Source: DASUPK01 sp963743575 (GTDB lineage: Bacteria; Actinomycetota; Thermoleophilia; Solirubrobacterales; 70-9). From it: DNA of 64,000 nt. This document shows, one piece after another, positions 50,206 through 59,386 of this stretch (positions are counted from its first letter, which is position 1; each line of letters starts with the position of its first letter). The translations under genes were made by a program, and so were the position numbers. The DNA is taken from assembly GCA_963743575.1 (NCBI GenBank), contig CAVUQC010000007.1, forward strand, positions 1,302,001 through 1,366,000, read 5' to 3'. Under the pieces are notes generated by a model, which saw only the letters and a list, made by a program, of their open reading frames with translations, had not been told where the DNA came from and made no database searches.

Positions 50206-52112
50206 CTCCGCCGAAGGCGAAGGCGAAGCAGAAGCAGGAGGCCATGCCCCAGAGCGCGGCGATGCCGTCGCCGTTTCCGCCGATCGCCGACTACGCCTTC
50301 CTCTCCAACTGCCATACCGGTGCCCTGGTGGCGCCCGACGGCGCGATCGACTGGCTCTGCGTCCCGCGGTTCGACTCGCCCAGCATCTTCGGAACCCTGC
50401 TCGACCGCGAGGCCGGCTCATTCCGCTTCGGGCCCTTCGGGATCAACGTCCCGAGCGCTCGGATCTACGAGCCCGGCACGAACATCCTCAACACCACCTG
50501 GCACACCCCGACGGGCTGGGCGATGGTCCGTGACGCCCTGACCATCGGCCCCACTCAGCACAAGGATGAGGTCACTCCGCACACTCGGGCACCGGCGGAT
50601 GAGGACGCCCACCACCTGCTCGTGCGGGTTGTGCTCTGCATGGAGGGCTCGGTGGACATGGAGCTGCTCTGCGAGCCCGACTTCGACTACGGGCGCACGC
50701 CGGCCGATTGGACCCTCCAGGGAGACCACACCGCCGACGCCAGCGGGTCCGGGGTCACCGTGAGGCTCCGCAGCAGCATGCCGCTGGGGGCGGAAGGACA
50801 GGTGGCCCAGGCACGGCACACCCTCCAGAAGGGCGAGCAGGCCTACTGCTCCCTGTCGTGGGCGGAGGAGCTCGCCTCTCCCGAGGACATGGATCACGCC
50901 AACGCCCGCATCAGCGAGACCGCCAACTACTGGCGCACCTGGATCTCCAAGGCGCGCATGCCGGATCACCCCTACCGGGGGGCGATCCAGCGCTCGGCGC
51001 TCACGATCAAGGGGCTCACCTACATGCCCACCGGAGCAACCGTCGCGGCCCTGACCACCTCGCTGCCGGAGACGCCGGGCGGAGAGCGCAACTGGGACTA
51101 CCGCTTCACCTGGATCAGGGACTCGACCTTCACCCTCCAGGCCCTCCACTTCCTGAACCTGGACTGGGAGGCCAACGAGTTCATGCAGTTCATCGGCGAG
51201 CTCGAAGCGAACGAGGACGGGGCGCTGCAGATCATGTACGGGATCGACGGCCGGCGGGACCTGACCGAGACGACGCGTGATGACCTCTCGGGATACGCGG
51301 GAGCGTCGCCCGTGCGAGTCGGAAACGGAGCCTTCGACCAGCGACAGAACGACGTCTTCGGCGCCGCCCTCGATTCGATCCTGCTCCACAGCCACCGGAG
51401 CCAGCGGCTGCCCCGCGGGCTCTGGCCCGTGGTCCAGGCCCAGGCGGAGTGCGCGACGAAGGTATGGAAGAAGCCGGACCAGGGCATCTGGGAGGCTCGC
51501 GGCAAGCCGCAGCACTATGTCTCGTCGAAGCTCATGTGCTGGGTCGCCATGGACAGGGCCTCGAAGCTCGCGGAGATCCGGGGGGACAGCGAGCTCCAGG
51601 CCGAATGGGGAGACCTCGCGGAGGAGATCCACAAGGACATCCTCGACAACGGCGTCCAGGACGGGGTCCTCCGCCAGCACTACGAGACCGACGCCCTCGA
51701 CGCCTCCACGCTCCTCGCCGCGATCTTCGGCTTCCTGCCGGGCGATGACGAGGTGCTTCGCAAGAGCGTGCTGGCGATCGGGGACGACCTCACCGAGAAC
51801 GGCTTCGTGCTCCGCTACGTCACCGGAGAGACGGACGACGGACTGTCCGGCAAGGAGGGCAGCTTCCTGATCTGTTCCTTCTGGCTGGTCTCGGGCCTGG
51901 CGATCATCGGCGAACAGCAGCGCGCGCGGGATCTGATGGACCGGCTGCTGCGGGTCGCCTCGCCGCTCGGGCTCTTCGCCGAGGAGTTCGACACCAGCAC
52001 GGGGCGCCACCTGGGGAACTTCCCCCAGGCCTTCTCGCACCTCGCCCTGATCGAGGCCGCGGCACGAATCATCATGAGCGAGCGCCTCAAGGAGTTCGGG
52101 GTCAACGTATGA
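50202..52112 (+). CDS. Glycoside hydrolase family 15 protein (glucoamylase/trehalase-like)
   Basis: Encodes 636 residues from ATG 50202 (overlapping zwf2 by ATGA). An N-terminal beta-domain (YAFLSNCHTGALVAPDGAID) is followed by the (alpha/alpha)6 barrel. Catalytic regions: GERNWDYRFTWIRDS (general acid Glu region) and FAEEFDTSTGRHLGNFPQ (base). No signal peptide, so intracellular. GH15 includes glucoamylases, dextran glucosidases and the mycobacterial trehalase; the last fits a cytoplasmic actinobacterial protein best. Confidence 0.9.
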   Translation: MTPPKAKAKQKQEAMPQSAAMPSPFPPIADYAFLSNCHTGALVAPDGAIDWLCVPRFDSPSIFGTLLDREAGSFRFGPFGINVPSARIYEPGTNILNTTWHTPTGWAMVRDALTIGPTQHKDEVTPHTRAPADEDAHHLLVRVVLCMEGSVDMELLCEPDFDYGRTPADWTLQGDHTADASGSGVTVRLRSSMPLGAEGQVAQARHTLQKGEQAYCSLSWAEELASPEDMDHANARISETANYWRTWISKARMPDHPYRGAIQRSALTIKGLTYMPTGATVAALTTSLPETPGGERNWDYRFTWIRDSTFTLQALHFLNLDWEANEFMQFIGELEANEDGALQIMYGIDGRRDLTETTRDDLSGYAGASPVRVGNGAFDQRQNDVFGAALDSILLHSHRSQRLPRGLWPVVQAQAECATKVWKKPDQGIWEARGKPQHYVSSKLMCWVAMDRASKLAEIRGDSELQAEWGDLAEEIHKDILDNGVQDGVLRQHYETDALDASTLLAAIFGFLPGDDEVLRKSVLAIGDDLTENGFVLRYVTGETDDGLSGKEGSFLICSFWLVSGLAIIGEQQRARDLMDRLLRVASPLGLFAEEFDTSTGRHLGNFPQAFSHLALIEAAARIIMSERLKEFGVNV

Positions 52113-53662
52113 GCGATTACGACGTGATCGTGATCGGCAGCGGCGCTGGCGGCGGCACGCTGGTCCATCAGCTCGCGCCGTCCGGGAAGCGGATCCTGCT
52201 GCTGGAGAGAGGAGACTGGCTTCCCCGCGAGCCGCAGAACTGGCTCGCGCAGGATGTCTTCGTCGACGGCCGCTACCAGTCGGAGGACACCTGGTACGAC
52301 AAGGATGACAAGGAGTTCGCGCCGCAGGTCCACTACTACGTCGGAGGCGCAACGAAGCTGTACGGGGCCGCCCTCTATCGGCTGCGGGCCGAGGACTACG
52401 GGGAGATCAAGCACGCCGACGGGATCTCGCCCGCCTGGCCCGTCTCCTATGAGGAGATGGAGCCCTTCTACACCAGGGCCGAGCAGCTCTACGAGGTGCG
52501 TGGCGCCCGGGGCGAGGATCCGACGGAGCCGCCGGCGAGCGGGCCATATCCGCACCCGGCCGTGTCGCACGAGCCGCGAATCCAGCAGCTGGCTGACGAC
52601 CTGGCCGCCGCCGGGTACCAGCCGTTCCACGCCCCGTGCGGCGTGCTGCTCGACGAGGGGAACATGCCGTACAGCCGCTGCGTTCGGTGCAACGACTGCG
52701 ATGGCTTCCCCTGCCTCGTCCACGCCAAGTCGGACGCGGAGGTGATGGCGGTGCGGCCGGCGCTGGAGCACGACAACGTCACGCTCCTCACCAACGCGAT
52801 GGCGCGGTCCCTCGAGACGAGCCCCGATGGCACCGCGGTCACGGGGGTGGTGGTGGAGCGCGATGGGGCGACCGAGACCCACAGCGCGGACGTCGTCGTC
52901 GTCTCGTGCGGCGCCGCCAACTCGGCCAGGCTCCTACTCGCCTCGGCCAATGACAAGCACCCGAACGGCCTGGCCAACGGCTCGGATCAGGTCGGCCGCA
53001 ACTATATGTTCCACAACAGCCAGGCCGTGCTCGCCCTCTCGAAGGAGCCCAACCCGACCGTCTTCCAGAAGACGCTCGGCCTCAACGACTTCTACCTGGC
53101 GGGTAAGGAGTTCGACCACCCGCTCGGCAACCTCCAGATGGTCGGCAAGTCACAGGCGCCGATGTTCCGCGGCGAGAAGCCGGGGGAGACGAAGTTCGCC
53201 CCGGGTTGGTCGCTCGAAACGGTCGCCGACCATGCGGTGGACTTCTGGCTCTCGACCGAGGACCTGCCCAAGCCGGAGAACCGAGTCACCCTGAGCGACG
53301 ACGGGCGGGTGAAGATCGCGTACAGCTACTCGAACGAGGGGCCGAAGAAGGAGCTCTACGAGAAGCTCACGTCGATGCTGGGCGAGATCGGCATGCACCC
53401 TGACCATCTCCTTCCGCACCACGCCTATCTGAAGAACGAGATCCCGGTGGCCGGGGTCGCGCATCAGGCCGGGACCTGCCGCTTCGGGTCGGATTCGACG
53501 ACCTCGGTGCTCGACACGAACTGCAAGGCCCACGAGCTCGACAACCTCTACGTGGTCGACACCAGCTTCTTCCCGAGCATCGGCGCGGTCAACCCGGCGC
53601 TGACCGCCATGGCGAACGCGATCCGCGTCGGCGACCACCTGCTGGAGCGTCTCGGCGCTTAG
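52109..53662 (+). CDS. GMC-family FAD oxidoreductase with Cys cluster
   Basis: Encodes 517 residues. FAD-binding GSGAGGGTLVHQLA at the N-terminus, LERGDW, and the C-terminal GMC block HQAGTCRFG with SIGAVNPALTAMANAIR (catalytic His and Asn). Between them, RCVRCNDCDGFPCL carries Cys191, 194, 197 and 202, a possible Fe-S or zinc site seen in sugar-dehydrogenase-type GMC proteins. It likely oxidises a sugar hydroxyl. No signal peptide or Tat motif. Overlaps the GH15 gene by ATGA. Confidence 0.9.
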   Translation: MSDYDVIVIGSGAGGGTLVHQLAPSGKRILLLERGDWLPREPQNWLAQDVFVDGRYQSEDTWYDKDDKEFAPQVHYYVGGATKLYGAALYRLRAEDYGEIKHADGISPAWPVSYEEMEPFYTRAEQLYEVRGARGEDPTEPPASGPYPHPAVSHEPRIQQLADDLAAAGYQPFHAPCGVLLDEGNMPYSRCVRCNDCDGFPCLVHAKSDAEVMAVRPALEHDNVTLLTNAMARSLETSPDGTAVTGVVVERDGATETHSADVVVVSCGAANSARLLLASANDKHPNGLANGSDQVGRNYMFHNSQAVLALSKEPNPTVFQKTLGLNDFYLAGKEFDHPLGNLQMVGKSQAPMFRGEKPGETKFAPGWSLETVADHAVDFWLSTEDLPKPENRVTLSDDGRVKIAYSYSNEGPKKELYEKLTSMLGEIGMHPDHLLPHHAYLKNEIPVAGVAHQAGTCRFGSDSTTSVLDTNCKAHELDNLYVVDTSFFPSIGAVNPALTAMANAIRVGDHLLERLGA

Positions 53663-53687
53663 GCGGGACGGACTCGACGGGCAGACC

Positions 53688-55058
53688 GTGGCTGCGGATT
53701 CCCATCGAGTGGTGGTCGTGGGCGGTGGCTTCGGCGGGCTCTTCGCGGCGCGGAACCTGAGCCGCGGACCGGTCCAGGTCACCCTCGTGGACCGGCTCAA
53801 CCACCATCTCTTCCAGCCGCTGCTCTACCAGGTCGCGACGGGAATCCTCTCGGAGGGGGAGATCGCGCCGCCGCTGCGAGGGGTCCTGCACCGCCACCGG
53901 AACATCGAGGTCGAGCTGGCCGAGGTGAACGCCTTCGACCTGGAGGCGCGGACGGTGACGGCCATGGGGCCCGACGGCCGGGTCCTCGAGCTCCCCTACG
54001 ACAGCCTGATCGTCGCCGGAGGCGCCGGGCAGTCGTACTTCGGCCACGACGAGTTCTCGCGCTGGGCCCCCGGCATGAAGACGATCAACGATGCCCTCGA
54101 GCTCAGGGGACGGATCCTCGGTGCGTTCGAGATGGCCGAGCTCGAGCAGGATCCTGAAAAGCAGCAGGAATGGCTCACCTTCGTGGTGGTCGGCGGCGGT
54201 CCGACCGGGGTGGAGATTGCGGGCCAGATCGCCGAGCTCTCGAGGCGCGTGCTCAAGGATGACTTTCGCAGGGTCGATCCGCGAAACGCCAGGATCATCA
54301 TCTGTGACGGCGGGAAGCAGGTGCTGGCGACGTTCGGCGACGACCTCTCCGGCAAGGCGGCTACGGGGCTGGGGCACCTCGGTGTCGAGCTCCAGATGTC
54401 GACCATCGTCACCGACATCGACCAGAACGGAGTGGTCGTCAAGCAGGGGGACGAGGAACGGCGGATCGGCTGCCACACCAAGATCTGGGCGGCGGGCGTC
54501 GAGGCTTCACCGCTTGCCCGGATGCTGGGGGAGGCGACCGGCGCGGAGGTCGACCGCGCCGGGCGGGTCTCGGTGCTCCCCGATTGCACGCTCCCCGGGC
54601 ATCCCGAGGTGTTCGCGATCGGCGACATGATGTCCCTCGACGGGCTGCCGGGGGTCGCGGAGGTGGCGATGCAGCAGGGCCTCCACGCTTCGAGCACGAT
54701 CAAGCGGCGCCTGCGGGGCAAGGAGGGAAAAAAGTTCAGCTACCGCGACCTGGGCAGCATGGCGACCATCTCCCGCTTCCGGGCGGTGGTGAGCTTCAAG
54801 GGCATTCGCCTATCGGGCCTGATCGGCTGGCTCGCCTGGCTCTTCGTTCACCTCACCTTCCTCACGGGGTTCAAGAACCGCATCGCGACCATTCCGCGCT
54901 GGGCGATCACCTTCATCGGCAACAGCCGCCCGCAGCGCACGATCACCATGCAGCAGGTCATCGGGCGCGTCGCCCTCGAGCAGGCCGGCGGCCGGCCATT
55001 CCTGATGTCGCTGGTCGAGGACGACCCGCAGTCGACCGAGAGCGAGCCCCCCGGATGA
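53688..55058 (+). CDS. ndh: Type II NADH dehydrogenase
   Basis: Encodes 456 residues. Two dinucleotide motifs: VVVVGGGFGGLFAARNLS for FAD and VVVGGGPTGVEIAGQIAE for NADH; LNHHLFQPLLYQVAT is the family's quinone-side block. The C-terminal amphipathic/hydrophobic part (LIGWLAWLFVHLTFLTGF) anchors it to the inner face of the membrane. It passes electrons from NADH to menaquinone without pumping. GTG start 53688; overlaps the epimerase gene. Confidence 0.93.
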   Translation: MAADSHRVVVVGGGFGGLFAARNLSRGPVQVTLVDRLNHHLFQPLLYQVATGILSEGEIAPPLRGVLHRHRNIEVELAEVNAFDLEARTVTAMGPDGRVLELPYDSLIVAGGAGQSYFGHDEFSRWAPGMKTINDALELRGRILGAFEMAELEQDPEKQQEWLTFVVVGGGPTGVEIAGQIAELSRRVLKDDFRRVDPRNARIIICDGGKQVLATFGDDLSGKAATGLGHLGVELQMSTIVTDIDQNGVVVKQGDEERRIGCHTKIWAAGVEASPLARMLGEATGAEVDRAGRVSVLPDCTLPGHPEVFAIGDMMSLDGLPGVAEVAMQQGLHASSTIKRRLRGKEGKKFSYRDLGSMATISRFRAVVSFKGIRLSGLIGWLAWLFVHLTFLTGFKNRIATIPRWAITFIGNSRPQRTITMQQVIGRVALEQAGGRPFLMSLVEDDPQSTESEPPG

Positions 55059-55987
55059 TCGGCATCCGGCCCATCGACTCGTTCGAGGCGATGACCCTCT
55101 TCTCCGAGGAGGCCGAGCTCGAGGCTGCGTTCGTCCCCGAGGCCGGCATGGTCGGCTGCTCGCTGCGCCATCGCGGTGAGGAGCTGCTTGGCCAGCGCGG
55201 CGGCCTGGCCCGGTACGTCGCGGACCGCTCGACCATGGGCATACCGCTGCTCCACCCCTGGGCGAACCGAGTCGCCGAGAGAAAGTTCGAGGTGGCCGGA
55301 CGGGAGGTCGACCTCTGGGCGCACCCCGGCCTGTACACATTGGGCCCCAAGGGCCTGCCGATCCACGGTCTCCTCGCGGCCGCATCGGGGTGGAGCGTCG
55401 ACCGGCACGAGGACACGGCGGAGGGCCCGCGTCTCGTGGGCACCTTCGATTTCGCTGCCCGCGAGGACCTGATGACCGTGTTCCCGTTTTCCCACCAGGT
55501 CCAGGTCGGCGCCGGGATCTCAGGAGAGACGCTGACCATCGCGACGACGGTGCGCGCGTCCGGCGACGTGCCGGTGCCCATCGCCTTCGGCTTCCACCCC
55601 TACCTCCGTCTGCCCGGCGTCGAGCGAAGTGCCTGGAAGGTCGAGATGCCGGTGACCGAGCGGGTCGTGCTCGACTCCGAGGAGCTCCCAACCGGCGAGG
55701 TGGAGCCGGCGGAGGTGGCTGACGGTCCGCTCGGCTCGAGGATCTTCGACGACGAGTTCGTCGCTCCGGCCCAACCGTTCGCCCTTGAGGGAGGGGGACG
55801 TCGAATCGAGGTCTCATTTGATCGGGGCTACCCCTATGCGCAGGTCTACGCGCCGGACGACGATGACGTGATCGCCTTCGAGCCGATGACCGCACCGACA
55901 AACACGCTCGTGAGCGGGCAGGACCTGAAGCTGCTCGAGCCCGGTGAGAGCTACGAGGCCGCGTTCTCGATCAAGGTGTCGAGCTGA
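55055..55987 (+). CDS. Aldose 1-epimerase (mutarotase)
   Basis: Encodes 310 residues of the galactose-mutarotase beta-sandwich: HPWANRV (substrate Arg), FGFHPYLRLPG (catalytic His) and FEPMTAPTNTL (catalytic Glu). It interconverts alpha and beta anomers of free sugars, so it fits a path where GH15 frees a sugar and the GMC enzyme oxidises it. Coupled to ndh and to the next gene. Confidence 0.88.
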   Translation: MIGIRPIDSFEAMTLFSEEAELEAAFVPEAGMVGCSLRHRGEELLGQRGGLARYVADRSTMGIPLLHPWANRVAERKFEVAGREVDLWAHPGLYTLGPKGLPIHGLLAAASGWSVDRHEDTAEGPRLVGTFDFAAREDLMTVFPFSHQVQVGAGISGETLTIATTVRASGDVPVPIAFGFHPYLRLPGVERSAWKVEMPVTERVVLDSEELPTGEVEPAEVADGPLGSRIFDDEFVAPAQPFALEGGGRRIEVSFDRGYPYAQVYAPDDDDVIAFEPMTAPTNTLVSGQDLKLLEPGESYEAAFSIKVSS

Positions 55988-56922
55988 TGGCCGAGAGCAA
56001 AGCAACAGAGATGTCGGCTGCGGAGTTCCGTGAGCTCTTCGATCGGGTCTCGAACTGGGGCCGGTGGGGTCCCGATGACGAGCGGGGCGCTCTCAACCAC
56101 CTGACGCCGGAGCTGGTCGCGGCCGCCGCCGGCCTCGTGCGCGACGGGCGGACGGTCAGCCTCAGTCGCTCCCTCAACACCGAGCGCGAGCCCGACAACC
56201 CAGAGCCAGCCGATCACCACATGACCATGCTCGACGGCCAGGGGCACTCGGACGGTCTCGCCTTCGCCAAGGACTACATCGGCGTCGACTACCACAACGA
56301 CTCGCACAGCCACCTCGACGCCCTCTGCCACGTCTCCTACGACGACTCGCTCTACAACGGGCTGCCCGCGGACTCGGTCTCGGTCACCGGTGCGGCGGTC
56401 GAGACGGTCGAGGCGTTGAAGGACGGATTGGTCGGCCGCGGTGTCCTGCTCGATGCCCCCCGGGCTCGCGGGGTCAGCTGGCTGGAGCCGGGCGACAGCG
56501 TCCTGCCCGGTGACCTCTCCGAATCGGAGGGCCGCCAGGGGGTGAGGGTGGAGGAGGGCGACATCCTGCTGATTCGGACGGGGCACGCGACCCGCCTCGA
56601 CGAGCTTGGGCCGTGGGACACCGCCGGCTCCAAGGCGGGCCTGCACCCGAGTTGTGCGGAGTTCCTGGCGGAGCGACGCATCGCGGCGCTCGGCTCGGAC
56701 GGCAACAACGACACGGCTCCGAGCTTCACCGAGGGCGTCGGCTTTCCGATCCACGTCCTGGCGCTGACGGCGATGGGCGTCCACCTGCTCGACTATCTGC
56801 ACCTCGACGAGCTAGGCAGCGCCTGCGAGGAGGCTGGCCGCTGGGAGTTCCTCTTCGTCGGCGCTCCGCTCCGCATCGAGGGGGGAACCGGGTCGCCCCT
56901 CAACCCGATCGCGATCCTCTGA
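55987..56922 (+). CDS. Cyclase-family (kynurenine-formamidase-like) metal hydrolase
   Basis: Encodes 311 residues of PF04199. The metal site is seen as DYHNDSHSHLDALCHV, a form of HxGTHxDxPxH, and the late GSDGNNDTAPS. Members hydrolyse N-formylkynurenine, lactones or other cyclic amides/esters. In this operon a sugar lactone made by the GMC enzyme is one possible substrate; that is inference. ATG 55987 shares a base with the epimerase stop. Confidence 0.82.
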   Translation: MAESKATEMSAAEFRELFDRVSNWGRWGPDDERGALNHLTPELVAAAAGLVRDGRTVSLSRSLNTEREPDNPEPADHHMTMLDGQGHSDGLAFAKDYIGVDYHNDSHSHLDALCHVSYDDSLYNGLPADSVSVTGAAVETVEALKDGLVGRGVLLDAPRARGVSWLEPGDSVLPGDLSESEGRQGVRVEEGDILLIRTGHATRLDELGPWDTAGSKAGLHPSCAEFLAERRIAALGSDGNNDTAPSFTEGVGFPIHVLALTAMGVHLLDYLHLDELGSACEEAGRWEFLFVGAPLRIEGGTGSPLNPIAIL

Positions 56923-56980
56923 GTGATCTACGTGGTTCACACTGACCTGGCCGCCACGGTGTTTGATTAGATCAGCGGCA

Positions 56981-58384
56981 ATGGCGTCCTTCATCCCGTC
57001 GATTGCCGCCGCTAGCAGCAACCTGCTGGCGGCCCGCAATCAGATGGGCTTCACGCTCGGCTTCCACATCGTCCTCGCCTGCTTCGGCGTGGCATTCCCA
57101 GCGATGATGCTGATTGCCGAGTACCGGGGTCACAAGAACAACGATGAGGCGGCGCTGCGCCTGGCGCGCAACTGGTCCAAGGCGGTCGCCGTGATGTTCG
57201 CGGTGGGCGCGGTGAGCGGCACCGTTCTCTCCTTCGAGTTCGGGCTGCTGTGGCCGCGGTTCATGGACCGCTTCGGGGACGTTTTCGGTGTCGCGTTCGC
57301 GATCGAGGGCATCTTCTTCTTCCTCGAAGCGATCTTCATCGCGATCTACATCTACGGCTGGAATCGCCTCTCGCCGAAGGCACACATGTGGGCGGCCGTG
57401 CCGATCGTGATCTCCGGGGTGGGCGGTGCCTTCTCGGTCATCGCGGCGAACTCCTGGATGAACCAACCGCAGGGATTCACTCTCGACAGCAGCGGAAACG
57501 TGACCAATGTGAAGCCGTTCGAGGTCCTCACCAACTCGGCGGCGGGCTACGAGTTCCTCCACATGTTCCTTGCGGCGTACATGGTCGCTGGCTTCCTGGT
57601 CGCCTCCGTCTACGCCGTCGGGATGTTGCGCGGCAAGCGTGACCGATACCACCGCCTCGGCGTGATCATCCCCCTGACGGTGGCGGCGATCGCCACGCCC
57701 TTCCAGCTGCTCGTCGGTGACACCGCCGCGCGCGCAGTCGCCGACGACCAGCCGGCCAAGTTCGCCGGCATGGAGTGCATCTACAAGGGCGGCCCCGACC
57801 AGACCGAGTACCTGGGCGGCCGCTGCGTTGACGGAAAGGTGAAGGGCGGGATCGGCATTCCCGGGCTCGACTCCTTCCTCGTCGGGTTCAGCAAGAACAC
57901 CGACGTCACCGGCCTCAACCAGATCCCCCAGGACGAGCAACCCCCCGCGCTGACGATGCTGCATCTCGCATTCGACACGATGGTGGGGGTCGCGACCCTG
58001 TTGTTCCTGCTGGCCGTCTGGTTCGCCATCAACTGGTGGCGCAAGAGAGATCTGCCTCAGACGAAGTGGTTCATGCGCGCAGTCGCCATCTCCGGCGTCG
58101 CCACCGTGGTCGCCCTGGAAAGCGGCTGGATCGTCACGGAGGTCGGGCGCCAGCCATGGATCGTCCAGGGCTTCATGCGGACCTCCGAAGCCGTCACCCC
58201 CGCGCAGGGGATCTGGTGGGTGTTCGGAATCACGATGGCAATCTACATCGCCCTCGGGACCATCGCCGTGGTCGTGCTTCGTGGCCTGTCCAAGCGCTGG
58301 AGCAAGGGCGAGCCCGAACCGGCTGACCTCCCGTACAGCCCGCCGCCCGCGCCGCCCGCCCCACCCGCGGAGGGCACGGCATGA
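56981..58384 (+). CDS. cydA: Cytochrome bd oxidase subunit I
   Basis: Encodes 467 residues from ATG 56981 (TTG 56963 also possible). Nine helices; heme ligands include the early His in GFHIVLACFG, the His in EFLHMFLAAYMVAGF and Met in the MLHLAFDTM block region. GWIVTEVGRQPW is the family signature. The Q loop is short, the type common outside enterics. It oxidises menaquinol and reduces O2 with high affinity without pumping. Overlaps cydB by ATGA. Confidence 0.94.
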   Translation: MASFIPSIAAASSNLLAARNQMGFTLGFHIVLACFGVAFPAMMLIAEYRGHKNNDEAALRLARNWSKAVAVMFAVGAVSGTVLSFEFGLLWPRFMDRFGDVFGVAFAIEGIFFFLEAIFIAIYIYGWNRLSPKAHMWAAVPIVISGVGGAFSVIAANSWMNQPQGFTLDSSGNVTNVKPFEVLTNSAAGYEFLHMFLAAYMVAGFLVASVYAVGMLRGKRDRYHRLGVIIPLTVAAIATPFQLLVGDTAARAVADDQPAKFAGMECIYKGGPDQTEYLGGRCVDGKVKGGIGIPGLDSFLVGFSKNTDVTGLNQIPQDEQPPALTMLHLAFDTMVGVATLLFLLAVWFAINWWRKRDLPQTKWFMRAVAISGVATVVALESGWIVTEVGRQPWIVQGFMRTSEAVTPAQGIWWVFGITMAIYIALGTIAVVVLRGLSKRWSKGEPEPADLPYSPPPAPPAPPAEGTA

Positions 58385-59376
58385 GCACCGCCGACATCTG
58401 CGCGGTGATCCTCTGGGTCGGCGTCACTCTCTACGCGATCTTCGGCGGCGCCGACTTCGGTGCCGGGGTCTGGGACCTGCTCGCCGGCTCCGGTGAGCGA
58501 GCCGACCGGGTCCGCGCCCAGATCGACCGCTCCATCGGCCCCGTCTGGGAGGCCAACCACGTCTGGCTGATCTTCGTGCTGGTCGTGCTCTGGACCGCAT
58601 TCCCCAGCACCTTCTCGGCGATCATGACGACGCTCTACATCCCCCTCGCGATCGCCGCCCTCGGCATCGTGTTGCGCGGCTCCGGGTTCGCCTTCCGGCA
58701 TGCTCTACCCGGGCCCATCCAGGGCCCCGCGACCCGGGTGTTCGGCGTGGCCTCTCTGCTGACTCCCTTCTTCATGGGGACCGTGGTCGGAGCGATCGCC
58801 TCCGGCGAGGTGCCTGCGGCCGGCGACGGAGATCCAACCGGGAGCTGGACGGGGTTCCTCCCCCTTGTGACCGGCGCGCTCTTCGTCCTGGTCGCTGCCT
58901 ACACCGCCGCTGTCTTCCTGGTCCGCGACGCAGGTGCCCGGGGAGACACAGACCTCCGTGACTACTTCGCGCGGCGAGCCCTCATCGTGGCGGTGCTCGC
59001 CGGCATCGGCGCAGTCCTCGGCGTCATCGCGCTCCGTCAGGACGCTCGCTTCATCTTCGACGGGCTCACCTCTTGGCCCGGCATAGCCCTGGTGATCCTC
59101 TCCGGGATCTGCGGCCTGGCCGCCCTCGGCTTCCTGGTCACGGGCCGCAACCGCGGCTTGCGGGTTGCCGCCGTGGGAGCCGGGGTCGCGATGATCTGGG
59201 GCTACTTCGCTGCGGCGTTCCCGTACATGCTTCCGACCTCGCTGAAGATCTCGGACTCCGCCGCCGTCTCCGCCACGCTCACCGAGGTGATCGTTGTCTT
59301 CGGGATCGCGGCCGTGACGGTCATCCCGTCTCTGATCCTGCTGTACGCGCTCTCGCAGCGCAGCGCGCTCGAGTAG
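58381..59376 (+). CDS. cydB: Cytochrome bd oxidase subunit II
   Basis: Encodes 331 residues with eight to nine helices. Marks: LYAIFGGADFGAGVWDLLAG and PVWEANHVWLIFVLVVLWTAFP (shown to WTAFP by its ends only; core WEANHVWLI). No cydX-like small gene or cydDC transporter is visible after it. It supports subunit I in the bd complex. Confidence 0.94.
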   Translation: MSTADICAVILWVGVTLYAIFGGADFGAGVWDLLAGSGERADRVRAQIDRSIGPVWEANHVWLIFVLVVLWTAFPSTFSAIMTTLYIPLAIAALGIVLRGSGFAFRHALPGPIQGPATRVFGVASLLTPFFMGTVVGAIASGEVPAAGDGDPTGSWTGFLPLVTGALFVLVAAYTAAVFLVRDAGARGDTDLRDYFARRALIVAVLAGIGAVLGVIALRQDARFIFDGLTSWPGIALVILSGICGLAALGFLVTGRNRGLRVAAVGAGVAMIWGYFAAAFPYMLPTSLKISDSAAVSATLTEVIVVFGIAAVTVIPSLILLYALSQRSALE

Positions 59377-59386
59377 GGGCCCTAGC

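Noticed and set aside
50418..52352. 644-residue frame opposite the GH15 gene
   Set aside because: Shadow frame; no domain and composition typical of the reverse strand.
55987..56922. Kynurenine formamidase proper (kynB) of tryptophan breakdown
   Set aside because: The metal site fits the broad cyclase family, but no kynurenine-pathway gene is near and the operon is about sugars and respiration.
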